Of a DNA stretch of 19,619 nucleotides, positions 1-7,950 are shown one piece after another (within the stretch, counting starts at the first letter, position 1; every line of letters begins with the position of its first letter). The stretch is from Bacteroidales bacterium. Its GTDB lineage: Bacteria; Bacteroidota; Bacteroidia; Bacteroidales; UBA7960. The position numbers and the translations under genes are program-made. The notes beneath the pieces are model-generated. The model was not told where the DNA came from, made no database searches, and saw only the letters and a program-made list of their open reading frames with translations. The stretch lies in NCBI GenBank assembly GCA_007130545.1, contig SLSG01000006.1, positions 1 through 19,619 on the forward strand, in the 5' to 3' direction.

Positions 1-64
1 ACATTATATTAAAGAATGACTTTAGGAACAGACCACGTTTTGTCCGGGCATTGAAAACACTCTG
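1..64. other. Short non-coding window edge
   Basis: These 64 bases lie downstream of the threonine aldolase stop codon. They are AT-rich and contain no supportable gene. A weak 5-bp inverted repeat (TAAAG/CTTTA) is present near positions 11-24, but it lacks a convincing T-run, so I do not call a terminator. Confidence 0.5.
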
Positions 65-1099
65 TTAATCTTCCAGTGCCTCCCTTATCGCCTTTACAAA
101 GGCCTCAATGTCTTCTTCCGTCGTGTTGAAGGCGGTCATCCACCTGACCTCGCTGCGGCCCTCGTCCCATACATAAAAAAAGTATTTCCTTTTCAGCTTC
201 TCAATGGCCGGTTTGGGAACGATGGCGAAGACTCCGTTGGTTTGCACCGGCTGGGTAATCTGCACCTGGGGCAAGGCGGAAAGTTTTTCTGACAGCAGGC
301 TGGCCATCCGGTTGGCGTGCCTGGCGTTCTGCAGCCACAGGTCATTAGATAACAGGGCATTGAACTGGGCGCTCAGGTACCGCATTTTAGAGGCAAGCTG
401 CATGCTTTGCTTCCGGGTGTACATAAAATCTTCCGCAAGCTCCGGTTCAAGAAATACCACGGCTTCCCCCAGCATCATCCCGTTTTTGGTGCCCCCGAAT
501 GAGAGTACATCCACACCGGTATCCGTGACCATCTCCCGCATCGAAACGCCCAGGCTTGCAGCCGCGTTGGCAATGCGTGCGCCATCCATATGCAGGATCA
601 ACTGGTTTTCCCTGGCAAACTGAGCAATTTCGGTAATCTCTTCGGTAGTATAAACCGTTCCCAGCTCTGTAGCCTGGGTGATGGAAATGATCCGGGTCTG
701 CGCATGGTGCTGAAAACCGGTGGAATGCAACAGGGGTTTGATCTGTCCTGTCCGTATTTTACCGTCCGGTGCCGGCAGCGCATGCAGCTTGCATCCGGTG
801 AATTTTTCAGGGGCCCCGCATTCGTCGTGCTGAATATGTGCCTTGTCGGCGCATACGATGGCGTTAAAAGGACGGCTAAGGTGGGAGAGGGCAGAAACAT
901 TGGCCCCGGTGCCATTGAACACCAGAAATGCTTTCGCCTGTGGTCCGAATTGTTCCTTGAACAACTGTTCGGTCTTCAGTGTATGTACATCGTCCCCATA
1001 GGCTATGGCATCGCCCTGGTTGACCTCCAGGATTGCCCGCATGACCGATTCGTGCACCGGGGCATTGTTGTCACTGGCAAAGCTTTTGAACTTCTGCAT
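65..1099 (-). CDS. ltaE: Low-specificity L-threonine aldolase (beta-eliminating lyase family)
   Basis: This 344-residue PLP enzyme of fold type I belongs to the aromatic amino-acid beta-eliminating lyase/threonine aldolase family (PF01212). Members cleave threonine or allo-threonine to glycine and acetaldehyde in the cytoplasm. The N-terminal half carries the FNGTGAN segment (residues 61-67), and MDGARIAN follows around 171-178, where the Asp contacts the PLP ring nitrogen. The PLP-binding lysine is K205 in SFGGTKNG. Length is normal for the family and the gene looks intact. It lies 62 bp downstream of the alanine racemase gene on the same strand but has its own consensus promoter at 1125-1155, so it can be expressed independently. 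The start at 1099 fits: the predicted transcript begins near 1118, leaving a short leader of about 20 nt. Stereospecificity (L, L-allo or low specificity) cannot be read from the sequence. Confidence 0.9.
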   Translation of the reverse strand: MQKFKSFASDNNAPVHESVMRAILEVNQGDAIAYGDDVHTLKTEQLFKEQFGPQAKAFLVFNGTGANVSALSHLSRPFNAIVCADKAHIQHDECGAPEKFTGCKLHALPAPDGKIRTGQIKPLLHSTGFQHHAQTRIISITQATELGTVYTTEEITEIAQFARENQLILHMDGARIANAAASLGVSMREMVTDTGVDVLSFGGTKNGMMLGEAVVFLEPELAEDFMYTRKQSMQLASKMRYLSAQFNALLSNDLWLQNARHANRMASLLSEKLSALPQVQITQPVQTNGVFAIVPKPAIEKLKRKYFFYVWDEGRSEVRWMTAFNTTEEDIEAFVKAIREALED

Positions 1100-1124
1100 C
1101 TGGAAAAGGCTATAATTAATGGTC

Positions 1125-1155
1125 CAAATGTACCCATTTGTTTATTCAGAACAAA
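1125..1155 (-). promoter_or_regulatory. Consensus Bacteroidota sigma-A promoter for the threonine aldolase gene
   Basis: Read on the minus strand, TTTG (1155-1152) is followed after 19 nt by TACATTTG (1132-1125). This matches the Bacteroidota consensus TTTG-N19..21-TAnnTTTG at every fixed base. It lies wholly in the 62-bp gap between the racemase stop and the aldolase start, and predicts transcription from about position 1118. Confidence 0.72.
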
Positions 1156-1161
1156 GTCCTG

Positions 1162-2319
1162 TTATTTCACCAGGGTGCGGGGAATATCGGGAGGCAGGCG
1201 GGTCAGAAGCTGGTAGTTTAGCTGGTTACTCATCTCACAGAAGGAGGCGATGCTAATGCTTAGCCGGCCCTGCTTTCCGACCATTACCACCTCGTCGCCC
1301 TTTTCCACTCCGGGCACATCCGTCACATTGAGCGTCATCGTGTTCATGGTCACCGTCCCGATCACCGGGACCCGTCTTCCCCGGATCAGGACCCGGCCGG
1401 TATTGCTGAGAGACCGGCTGAAACCATTGGCGTATCCGACAGGTATGACTGCAATGCGGGTTTTCTTGTTGGCCAGGAAAGAGGACCCGTAGCCGATAAA
1501 CTGCCCGGCTTCCACGTCCTTGACGACCATCACGCGGGATTTCCACGAAAGCAGCCGCTTGAGGTCATCGCCTTTGGAAGTATCTTTTCTGAAACGGAAC
1601 ATATGGGTTTCCGGGCTGGGCCAGTAGCCGAACTGGGCGATTCCGAAACGCACCATATCCATGATGGTTGTCGGATAGGTCAGTGCAGCCGCAGAGCAGG
1701 CCGTGTGCCGGTATGCCGGATGCAGGCCATGCCGCCCCAGATACCTTACAAATTTCCGGTACTGGACCAGCTGGTTCTTTATCCTGAGGTAGTTGGCCAG
1801 GCTCTCGGCGCCGGCAAAATGTGTACAAAGCCCTTCAAACTCAAAATGGGCAAGGTTCGCATTCAAGTAGGCAGCCAGTTTTTTTAATTCCTCGTATTCG
1901 AAGCCGGTGCGGTGAAAACCCGTCTCCACTTCCAGGTGCAGGCGGGCTTTTCGCCCCATGCGTTTTGCAATATCGACCGCCATCTCCAGCCGCCCCCAGT
2001 CAAAAACGAAAAATTCGATTCCGTTCTCAATGGCCCAGGACAACTCCTCGTCATCCAGATATCCCATGATCATGATTCGTGTGCCCTCTGAAGCCACGGC
2101 AAAGGATTCGTAAGCCTCTCCGGCACTGAATACCGAGAAGTGCCGGATACCGGAACGTTCTGCCAGCGAAATGATATTGCCAATGCCATGGCCGTAGGCA
2201 TTGCCCTTGATCACCGACGATATTCTTACATCCTTGCCGACGATATTCCGGAGGTAACGGATGTTGTTTTTGTAGGCAGACTGGCTGATCTCAATGTATG
2301 AGGTATTGAACATCTTCAT
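1162..2319 (-). CDS. alr: Alanine racemase-like PLP enzyme with altered active-site entry residues
   Basis: This 385-residue fold type III PLP enzyme is of the alanine racemase family, which interconverts L- and D-alanine. The PLP lysine is K38 in VIKGNAYGHG. R137 (FHRTG), H167 (CTHFAG) and R224 (VRFGI) match conserved family positions, and the second catalytic base is Y277 (IGYGSS). The C-terminal beta domain is complete. Three otherwise conserved motifs differ: GYADG is GYANG (near 295-299), the Arg of GRVxMD is Thr (T322), and MD is MN (M325-N326). In Geobacillus Alr the equivalents of these last two positions line the substrate entry corridor, so specificity may differ from plain alanine racemase. 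I chose the ATG at 2319 (MKMF), one base beyond the upstream amidohydrolase stop; 2313 is equally possible, and a start at 2364 would overlap that gene. The tight spacing suggests cotranscription with the amidohydrolase. Confidence 0.85.
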   Translation of the reverse strand: MKMFNTSYIEISQSAYKNNIRYLRNIVGKDVRISSVIKGNAYGHGIGNIISLAERSGIRHFSVFSAGEAYESFAVASEGTRIMIMGYLDDEELSWAIENGIEFFVFDWGRLEMAVDIAKRMGRKARLHLEVETGFHRTGFEYEELKKLAAYLNANLAHFEFEGLCTHFAGAESLANYLRIKNQLVQYRKFVRYLGRHGLHPAYRHTACSAAALTYPTTIMDMVRFGIAQFGYWPSPETHMFRFRKDTSKGDDLKRLLSWKSRVMVVKDVEAGQFIGYGSSFLANKKTRIAVIPVGYANGFSRSLSNTGRVLIRGRRVPVIGTVTMNTMTLNVTDVPGVEKGDEVVMVGKQGRLSISIASFCEMSNQLNYQLLTRLPPDIPRTLVK

Positions 2320-2320
2320 C

Positions 2321-3478
2321 TTATTTGTTATGTGCGAGACGCGCGATCTCCAGAAACATGGCAATGCCCGTTTCTATGATCTCATCCGGAAAGTCGTAGT
2401 CGTTGTTGTGGAGGCTTGGATGCTTTTCCCCGGATCCGATCCCAAACAGCGCTCCCGGAAATTGCTGGGTGAAATGTCCGAAATCCTCCGACCATCTGAA
2501 AGGCTCTTCAATGCCAAGCACCCTGGCCCCGATGGCCTTGGCGGCTTTCCTGACCGTTTCGGTCGCCTCTTTTTGGTTATGGGTGGCAGGAAACACTTCC
2601 GTATAGCGTATGCTGGCTTCCAACCCATTCCGGTCTGCCAGGGTTTTCACCAGGGATTCTGACCTGCGGGTAAACACTTTCATGTCATCGTTCAGGAAAC
2701 TGCGCAGCGTGGCCATCACCACGCCTTTTCCGGGATTGGTGCCAAATGCAAGTTCGCCAAGTTTTACATGAATGATGGTCAGCAGCACAAAATCCCGGAA
2801 AGCTGATTTTTCTGCGGGAATACCCTGGAGTCCGCCAATCAGCTCCGGAAGCACGAGCCCCGGACTGTTTCCCTGCTCCGGATGGGCGGCATGTGATGAG
2901 CGGCCGGTAAGCTCAATGATCATCCCCTTGGAGGCAGAGGCAAAAGGTCCGTCTTTAATGACAATAGCCTTTTCAGGGTATCCTGGCAGGTTGTGGAGTG
3001 CATACACCTGGTCGGGCAGGATTTCCTGGAACAGGGGGTCCCTGATCACTTTTTCCGCGCCCTGCCCCGTTTCCTCCTCGCCCTGGAACAATAGGACCAC
3101 CCGCCCCTTGTCCGGCCTTTCCCGGCCCAGGACTGCCGCCACCCCGGCCAGGATCGCGGTATGCCCGTCGTGCCCGCATTTATGGGAAACCCCCTCATGC
3201 TGGCTCTTGTAATCGAATGTATTGACCTCCTGTATGGGAAGCGCATCCAGGTCTGCACGGAACAAAATGGTGGGTCCTTCCTTCCCGGAATCAAAAATGG
3301 CTGCAAGGCCGTGCCCCCCAATGTTTTCAATCATCCGTTCGGGTCCCTGTTTTTCCAGAAAAGCCTTTACCCAGCCTGCTGTTTGCCTTTCATTTCCCGA
3401 AAGCTCAGGGTAGCGGTGAAGGGTTTTTCTCAGCCTGACCACGTCCTCCAGAATCTCCTTGCTGATCTTTTCTGTCAT
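2321..3478 (-). CDS. M20D-family metal-dependent amidohydrolase
   Basis: This 385-residue cytoplasmic zinc/manganese hydrolase belongs to the M20D group (hippurate hydrolase, N-acyl-amino-acid amidohydrolase, IAA-amino-acid hydrolase-like). Such enzymes release amino acids from N-acyl or dipeptide-like substrates. Metal-site residues are visible: C101 and H103 in CGHDGHT, the EEE run at 134-136, H162 in ALHNLPG and H357 in SLHNNDYDF. The RADLDALP segment (around 74-81) is typical. The dimerization lid domain lies roughly at 180-290 (SSHAAHP near 194-200). There is no signal peptide. It is first in a minus-strand pair with the racemase (1-bp gap), which suggests a joint role in amino-acid or peptidoglycan-derived peptide turnover; that role is inference. 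The true substrate cannot be told from sequence. Confidence 0.88.
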   Translation of the reverse strand: MTEKISKEILEDVVRLRKTLHRYPELSGNERQTAGWVKAFLEKQGPERMIENIGGHGLAAIFDSGKEGPTILFRADLDALPIQEVNTFDYKSQHEGVSHKCGHDGHTAILAGVAAVLGRERPDKGRVVLLFQGEEETGQGAEKVIRDPLFQEILPDQVYALHNLPGYPEKAIVIKDGPFASASKGMIIELTGRSSHAAHPEQGNSPGLVLPELIGGLQGIPAEKSAFRDFVLLTIIHVKLGELAFGTNPGKGVVMATLRSFLNDDMKVFTRRSESLVKTLADRNGLEASIRYTEVFPATHNQKEATETVRKAAKAIGARVLGIEEPFRWSEDFGHFTQQFPGALFGIGSGEKHPSLHNNDYDFPDEIIETGIAMFLEIARLAHNK

Positions 3479-3488
3479 ATATTAAGTT

Positions 3489-3535
3489 TTCCGCTGTTTG
3501 AAAACAGTCAAATATTCCGCTGATTGAATACGGTC
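3489..3535. repeat. Imperfect 26-bp-period tandem repeat with embedded palindrome
   Basis: Two copies of a 21-base unit starting TTCCGCTG lie at 3489-3509 and 3515-3535 and match at 18 of 21 positions. The first copy contains a perfect dyad, CTGTTT-GA-AAACAG (3494-3507), which is degraded in the second. The array begins 11 bp upstream of the amidohydrolase start codon. It could be a regulator-binding site, but no cognate regulator is adjacent. Confidence 0.6.
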
Positions 3536-3691
3536 GAAAATAAGAAAAATAAAAGGATTGGATTTCATTTCTGCCGGTTTTTTTCTAATCCATGCCGGCA
3601 AGTGATGATGACAGGCGGGGGCGGGTTGCATTTTTTTTTATATATTTATCCGAAATAAATAAATGGCACGTCCAACCCTCAATTTCAGCAA
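3536..3691. other. Divergent intergenic region between amidohydrolase and pirin
   Basis: The remainder of this 213-bp gap is non-coding. It has A-rich stretches near 3537-3555 and a T-run running into a TATATTTA element (3641-3648). That element is one base from the Bacteroidota -7 consensus but has no -33 partner at the right distance. I see no gene here. Confidence 0.5.
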
Positions 3692-3721
3692 ATGTATAAC
3701 CGGGCTATATTGAATATCAAA
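3689..3721 (-). promoter_or_regulatory. Possible minus-strand promoter overlapping the pirin start
   Basis: On the minus strand, TTTG (3721-3718) lies 21 nt before TACATTTG (3696-3689), a match to the Bacteroidota consensus with a slightly long spacer. It would give the amidohydrolase a leader of about 200 nt that contains the tandem repeat. It sits over the pirin initiation codon, so it may be coincidental. Confidence 0.3.
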
Positions 3722-4708
3722 CCATTGGGCTTTATGTGGCCCACCAGCGATCCTTTTATTTTCTGCGTGCACCACCTGGACCATTACCCTTCCGGGAACG
3801 ATGACATGGGTCCGGCTGCCTCCCTTGCAGGACGAACCCTGGGCCAGGACTTTACCGTAAAGGATGGCTGGCGCATGTACCATGGAGAACGCATTCCCGG
3901 TTTTCCAGCCCATCCGCACCGGGGTTTTGAAACGGTGACCATCGTACTGGAAGGCTTTGTGGATCACTCTGACTCACACGGGGCGGCCGGTCGTTATGGA
4001 AACGGGGATGTGCAATGGATGACGGCCGGATCGGGTTTGCAGCATTGCGAGATGTTCCCACTCAGAAACCAGGACCGGGACAATCCACTGGAGTTGTTCC
4101 AGATATGGCTTAACCTGCCGGAAAAGGACAAATTTGCCCAGCCTCATTTCAAAATGCTCTGGGCGGAAAATATTCCTGAAGTTAAACACCGGGACGAGCA
4201 GGGCCGAACCACCACGGTCAAAGTCTTTGCCGGGTCCTTTGCCGGGGAATCAGCTCCCGATCCGGCACCGGATTCCTGGGCTGCGGAACCAGCCAACGGG
4301 GTCAATATATGGACGATCCGGATGGAAAAAGGGGCGAGATGGACGCTTCCTGCTGCCGGGGCAGAAATGCATCGTTCCCTGTATTTTTACAAGGGAAAAA
4401 ACCTAAGCGTGGCTGGAATGGATGTGGATTCCTACCAGGCCATCGAGATGCTGTCAGACCAGGATGTCATCCTGGAAAGCAGCGGGGAAGATGCCTTTCT
4501 TTTAATGCTTCAGGGCCTTCCAATCAATGAACCCGTGGTCCAGCACGGACCTTTTGTCATGAACAGTCCGGATGAAATTCAACAGGCCATACGGGATTAC
4601 AGGGAAACCGGGTTCGGAGGGTGGCCGTGGGACCGTTACGACCAGGTACACCCAAGGGATCAGGTACGCTTTGCCAGGTATAACAACGGCAAAACGGAAA
4701 CCCCCTGA
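3692..4708 (+). CDS. Pirin family protein
   Basis: This 338-residue bicupin protein belongs to the pirin family. The N-terminal motif PTSDPFIFCVHHLD (17-30) and GNDDMGP (35-41) are characteristic. The likely metal ligands are H74 and H76 (HPHRGFET), H118 and E120 (LQHCEMFP), matching the His-His-His-Glu iron site of pirin cupin 1. A pirin C-terminal domain follows (about 200-310), with GPFVMNSPDEI near its end. Family members include quercetin dioxygenases and redox-linked regulators; the role here is unknown. It is a single gene, divergent from the amidohydrolase and convergent with the lipoprotein gene, with only 7 bp between the two stop codons. There is no signal peptide, so it is probably cytoplasmic. 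It is slightly longer than many pirins (about 290 residues). Confidence 0.92.
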   Translation: MYNRAILNIKPLGFMWPTSDPFIFCVHHLDHYPSGNDDMGPAASLAGRTLGQDFTVKDGWRMYHGERIPGFPAHPHRGFETVTIVLEGFVDHSDSHGAAGRYGNGDVQWMTAGSGLQHCEMFPLRNQDRDNPLELFQIWLNLPEKDKFAQPHFKMLWAENIPEVKHRDEQGRTTTVKVFAGSFAGESAPDPAPDSWAAEPANGVNIWTIRMEKGARWTLPAAGAEMHRSLYFYKGKNLSVAGMDVDSYQAIEMLSDQDVILESSGEDAFLLMLQGLPINEPVVQHGPFVMNSPDEIQQAIRDYRETGFGGWPWDRYDQVHPRDQVRFARYNNGKTETP

Positions 4709-4715
4709 GGCGCAT

Positions 4716-5519
4716 TTAATTGCCCCCTGGGATCCTTAGCGTGATGCTGGCTGCGATTTCCAGGGCGGTGGTCAAGGTGCTTAGGTCCGGGAACAATTCA
4801 CCGGTTTCACCGGACCAATGGCTGTGTCCGATGGGTGATAGCCTAAAGTCCTGCTGCCCGCTTCCGAGATCCACGACCGCCTCATACACCAGGGCAGGCT
4901 GGCTGGATGTCATATAATGTTCATCCCCCGGAAACCTGTCATTGGTCCAGTACCTGTTCCAGTCCCACGACTGATTTATTTCGAACAGAAGCCTGAATTG
5001 TTGCCTGTCCCCGGGATCAAGCCTGCTTTTTAGCAGAAAATGGCTTTTGGGGGTGGGTCCTGTCAGGGCGTCCGGTAGCGGGTCGTCCTGGCTGGGAATA
5101 TAATATCCGTCTTCGGCCTCCACGCCTCGCTGGTGGCCCCAATAGGGGAGGGCCGCAGGCCTTCGGACAGGTCCGGGCATCCAGCGTCCTGTGGATGGAT
5201 CCCCATGACGGAAAACCCCTTCCGCAATGGACTGTGCCACATAGAGGGTTTGCAGGTAGTTCCCCTCCATATCCTCCGCCCAGATGGCCATCAGCGGATG
5301 GTTGTGGGCAGGTCCCATAATGAATTCCACTTCAAGCGTCAAACCTTCGGCATGTGTAAGGGTCTGCATCACCTCCACGGCCTCTGGTCCAACTGGTACC
5401 CCGGTGTCCGCTATGGCCCCGGGCTTCCTGCCACTGGTGCAGGAAACTGCAAATAATGACAACAGCAACATCAATGGTACCGGTCCTGTCTGAAGGCATT
5501 TGTTTATTTTCATAGCCAT
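4716..5519 (-). CDS. DUF2271-like lipoprotein paired with a TonB-dependent receptor
   Basis: This is a predicted lipoprotein of about 267 residues. A basic N-terminus, a hydrophobic stretch (PLMLLLSLFAVSC) and a lipobox ending AVSC mark signal peptidase II cleavage, so it should be anchored in the envelope. The mature part contains MAIWAEDMEGNYLQTLY and a later DALTGPTPK stretch. These resemble the WVED-G-xxxTL and DGxTGATP-like features of DUF2271 periplasmic proteins; this is pattern recognition and only moderately certain. Several Trp and His residues are present (SWDWNRYW, GHSHWSG). It starts just after the receptor stop, so it is probably translated from the same mRNA. I chose the ATG at 5519 because CGAAAAAAA precedes it. 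The ATGs at 5534 (one base from the receptor stop) and 5513 are also possible. Confidence 0.7.
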   Translation of the reverse strand: MAMKINKCLQTGPVPLMLLLSLFAVSCTSGRKPGAIADTGVPVGPEAVEVMQTLTHAEGLTLEVEFIMGPAHNHPLMAIWAEDMEGNYLQTLYVAQSIAEGVFRHGDPSTGRWMPGPVRRPAALPYWGHQRGVEAEDGYYIPSQDDPLPDALTGPTPKSHFLLKSRLDPGDRQQFRLLFEINQSWDWNRYWTNDRFPGDEHYMTSSQPALVYEAVVDLGSGQQDFRLSPIGHSHWSGETGELFPDLSTLTTALEIAASITLRIPGGN

Positions 5520-5535
5520 TTTTTTTCGGGTCATG

Positions 5536-7950
5536 CTAAAACTCCAGTATGATCCCCACACTGGGCAGCACGCTTCCAATAAGGTTCTCCAAACGTTTTA
5601 GTTCATAGCGTTCCACTCCGTTATCTGAGATGACCACCGGCTTGCCAGCGGCATCTTCCACGCGGACGTAGTTGGCCGGCTGGTCGGCCTTGAAGTTATA
5701 TACATTCTGTACATCCAGATACAGCATCAGTGACCAGCGGTCGAGGAAAAACTGCTTGTCCACCCGAAGATCCAATTGGTGAAAAGCCCTGAGCCGCTCC
5801 CTGTTGAATCTGGAATAGTCGAGATAGGGCATGCCCTGCACATCCCACGCATCACGAATGCTTGATTTTTCAAGGTCGTACGGGGTATAGGGGGCACCCC
5901 CGGAAAACCTCCATTTCAGTCCGACATCCCAGTTCCGCGGCAATTTTCGCAGGGCTGTCAGGATCACGATATGCCGGTTGTCCCACGCCGCCGGCACATA
6001 ATTGTTGGCAATGTCCTTGAATTCGCTGCGAACAAACGTATAGGAAAGAATCAGGTTGAACCCCCTGAATCGCTGTTCCCTGAGCAGCAGCTCCGCTCCA
6101 AAAGCCCTTCCCTCACCGGTCGAAACCACCTCCTCCGCGCCAAATACACCGAAATCGGCCGACCGGCTGCCAAGCACAACAGAATCACGCACGGAGAATG
6201 GATAATGGTCGTAGTCCTTGTAAAACCCTTCCAGGCTGATGATGCTGCTGCCCGTGGGAAGCCATTCAATGCCCGCCACCAGGTGGTCTACAGAAATATA
6301 CCGGAGGCCGTTCTCCCGGTTCACCAGCTGTCCGTCATTGTTCCTGAAACCCATCGTGGTATAGGCGGGGAGCTGAAAATAGCGCCCCGTATTAAAGTTC
6401 AGGGAAAAATTCTCCTGCAACTTATAGGACGCAGAAAAGCGTGGGGATAACTGCCTGAGCGGATTGGCCATAAGTGGCCTGTAATTGTTGGCATCCGCCC
6501 GGATACCCAGCGAAAGCGACAGGCGGTCATCCATCAGCCGCCGGGTGGCCTGGGCGAAAAAACTCCATTTGAACAGGTCAAGGGCAGACTCAAAATCAAT
6601 GACCTGCAGTTGATCAAAGAGAAATACCTCCTGGTAGGTGTCGCTTGAAAAGCGGGCATATTCCCCCCCGGCCCCAAAACGGACCCTGGTATTCCCGATA
6701 TTGAGAAGCCGTTCAAAACGGATTTTGTTTTCTATTTCGTCGGATAGGTAATCCAGCGACCTGGGCAGGTTTTCGTTGTTCCCCGGGTATTTGAATGCGG
6801 TATTGCGCAGCATATTGCGGCTGAGCACCCAGGTGTCGAAACCATTGTCACGGAATTGACGATACACCCCGCCGAGGGCATAGTTCCACTGTTCATTCAC
6901 GGGCAGGTAATCCAGTATGAACCGCTGTTCCTCGGTTTCATTGGCACCCAGGTTCAACTGGAACTGATCGATGGCGCCAATCCCGATAAAACTCAGCTCA
7001 GACCTGGGACCTGTTTTCGTATTGGTCTTGAACTGAAACCCGTTGTAGGTGGGCAGGAAGGGGAGTCCGACCACACTAAAAAGGTACTGCAGGTAAGACC
7101 TCCGGGCCGAAAGAATAAAACTCGTGTTTTGGGTAAGCGGACCGTCAGCGGTCAATGCCACATCACTGGCCCCCAGTGTGCCGCGGAAGTTAAGTTTTTC
7201 CTGGTTTCCATTCACCTGCCGGAATTCGAATACCGAGCTCAGGGCATTGCCCCTGTTGGCCGGAAAAGCGCCGGTATACATTTCCACCTCCCGGATAAAA
7301 TCCACATTGATAATCCCGACTGGTCCGCCGCTGGCACCCTGGGTGGCAAAATGATTGATGTTGGGGATCTCCACTCCGTCCAGGAAAAAGCTGTTCTCGC
7401 TGGGTCCGCCGCCACGAATGATTACATCATTGCGAAAGGACGGTGTGAAGCCTACACCTGGCAGGGACTGGATCACCCTGGAAATATCCCGGTTGCTTCC
7501 CGGGCTCCTTTCAATTTCCTGTATGCCGATGCGCCTGAGGGAGACAGGGCTCTCCTCGCTGCGCTCAAAGGGGGAGGCCGTTACCTCCACACTGGCAAGC
7601 TCCACCCGGATCTCCCGCATACCAATGTCAATGTTTGCGGTGCGGGCATTGGTTACCATGAACTCTTCCGTTACCCGGCCCTCAAAACCGACGGCAGAAA
7701 CCTGCAGCCTGACAAAGCCGGGTGTCAGTCCGGTGAACAGAAAGTAGCCGTCAAGGTCGCTGGTGCTACCGGTATTGGTGCCATATATAATGATGTTGGT
7801 AAAGGGAAGGGGCTCGTTGGTCATTTCGTTGTATACCCTTCCGCGGATGCTACCCTGCTGGGACAAGGCTTCTCCGGCAAACAGCATGGTCATCGCAACG
7901 ACCAGCAATACCTCCCGTCTTATTTTCGTACCGGTATTTGAATTTTTCAT
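5536..7950 (-). CDS. TonB-dependent outer-membrane receptor with carboxypeptidase-regulatory-like domain
   Basis: This is an outer-membrane beta-barrel transporter of about 804 residues. From the chosen start the order is: signal peptide (VVAMTMLFAGEALSQQ, about 13-31), a carboxypeptidase-regulatory-like Ig-type domain (GSIRGRVYNEMTNEPLPFTNI...), a plug domain (VIQSLPGVG, DVIIRGGGPSENSFFLDGVEIP) and a long barrel ending in an aromatic residue (GIILEF). The start at 7950 (MKNSNTGTK) puts a normal signal peptide at the N-terminus; the upstream ATG at 7998 would add 16 residues that fit no signal peptide. No SusD-like gene follows, and the receptor is short for a SusC, so it is unlikely to be a starch-utilization-type receptor. 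The partner is the small lipoprotein immediately downstream. The substrate is unknown; iron complexes or other small ligands are plausible. It is divergent from the signalling operon at 8190. Confidence 0.93.
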   Translation of the reverse strand: MKNSNTGTKIRREVLLVVAMTMLFAGEALSQQGSIRGRVYNEMTNEPLPFTNIIIYGTNTGSTSDLDGYFLFTGLTPGFVRLQVSAVGFEGRVTEEFMVTNARTANIDIGMREIRVELASVEVTASPFERSEESPVSLRRIGIQEIERSPGSNRDISRVIQSLPGVGFTPSFRNDVIIRGGGPSENSFFLDGVEIPNINHFATQGASGGPVGIINVDFIREVEMYTGAFPANRGNALSSVFEFRQVNGNQEKLNFRGTLGASDVALTADGPLTQNTSFILSARRSYLQYLFSVVGLPFLPTYNGFQFKTNTKTGPRSELSFIGIGAIDQFQLNLGANETEEQRFILDYLPVNEQWNYALGGVYRQFRDNGFDTWVLSRNMLRNTAFKYPGNNENLPRSLDYLSDEIENKIRFERLLNIGNTRVRFGAGGEYARFSSDTYQEVFLFDQLQVIDFESALDLFKWSFFAQATRRLMDDRLSLSLGIRADANNYRPLMANPLRQLSPRFSASYKLQENFSLNFNTGRYFQLPAYTTMGFRNNDGQLVNRENGLRYISVDHLVAGIEWLPTGSSIISLEGFYKDYDHYPFSVRDSVVLGSRSADFGVFGAEEVVSTGEGRAFGAELLLREQRFRGFNLILSYTFVRSEFKDIANNYVPAAWDNRHIVILTALRKLPRNWDVGLKWRFSGGAPYTPYDLEKSSIRDAWDVQGMPYLDYSRFNRERLRAFHQLDLRVDKQFFLDRWSLMLYLDVQNVYNFKADQPANYVRVEDAAGKPVVISDNGVERYELKRLENLIGSVLPSVGIILEF

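Noticed and set aside
590..1216. 208-codon plus-strand open frame opposite the threonine aldolase gene
   Set aside because: It is a shadow of a well-supported PLP enzyme, and it extends across the consensus minus-strand promoter.
3571..3607. TGCCGG occurring twice around a T-run in the pirin upstream region, considered as a terminator
   Set aside because: The two copies are direct, with no stem followed by a T-run in the right order for either gene.
6856..7941. 361-codon open frame on the plus strand opposite the TonB-dependent receptor gene
   Set aside because: It is antisense to a receptor with intact plug and barrel motifs. No promoter, domain or sensible composition supports it.
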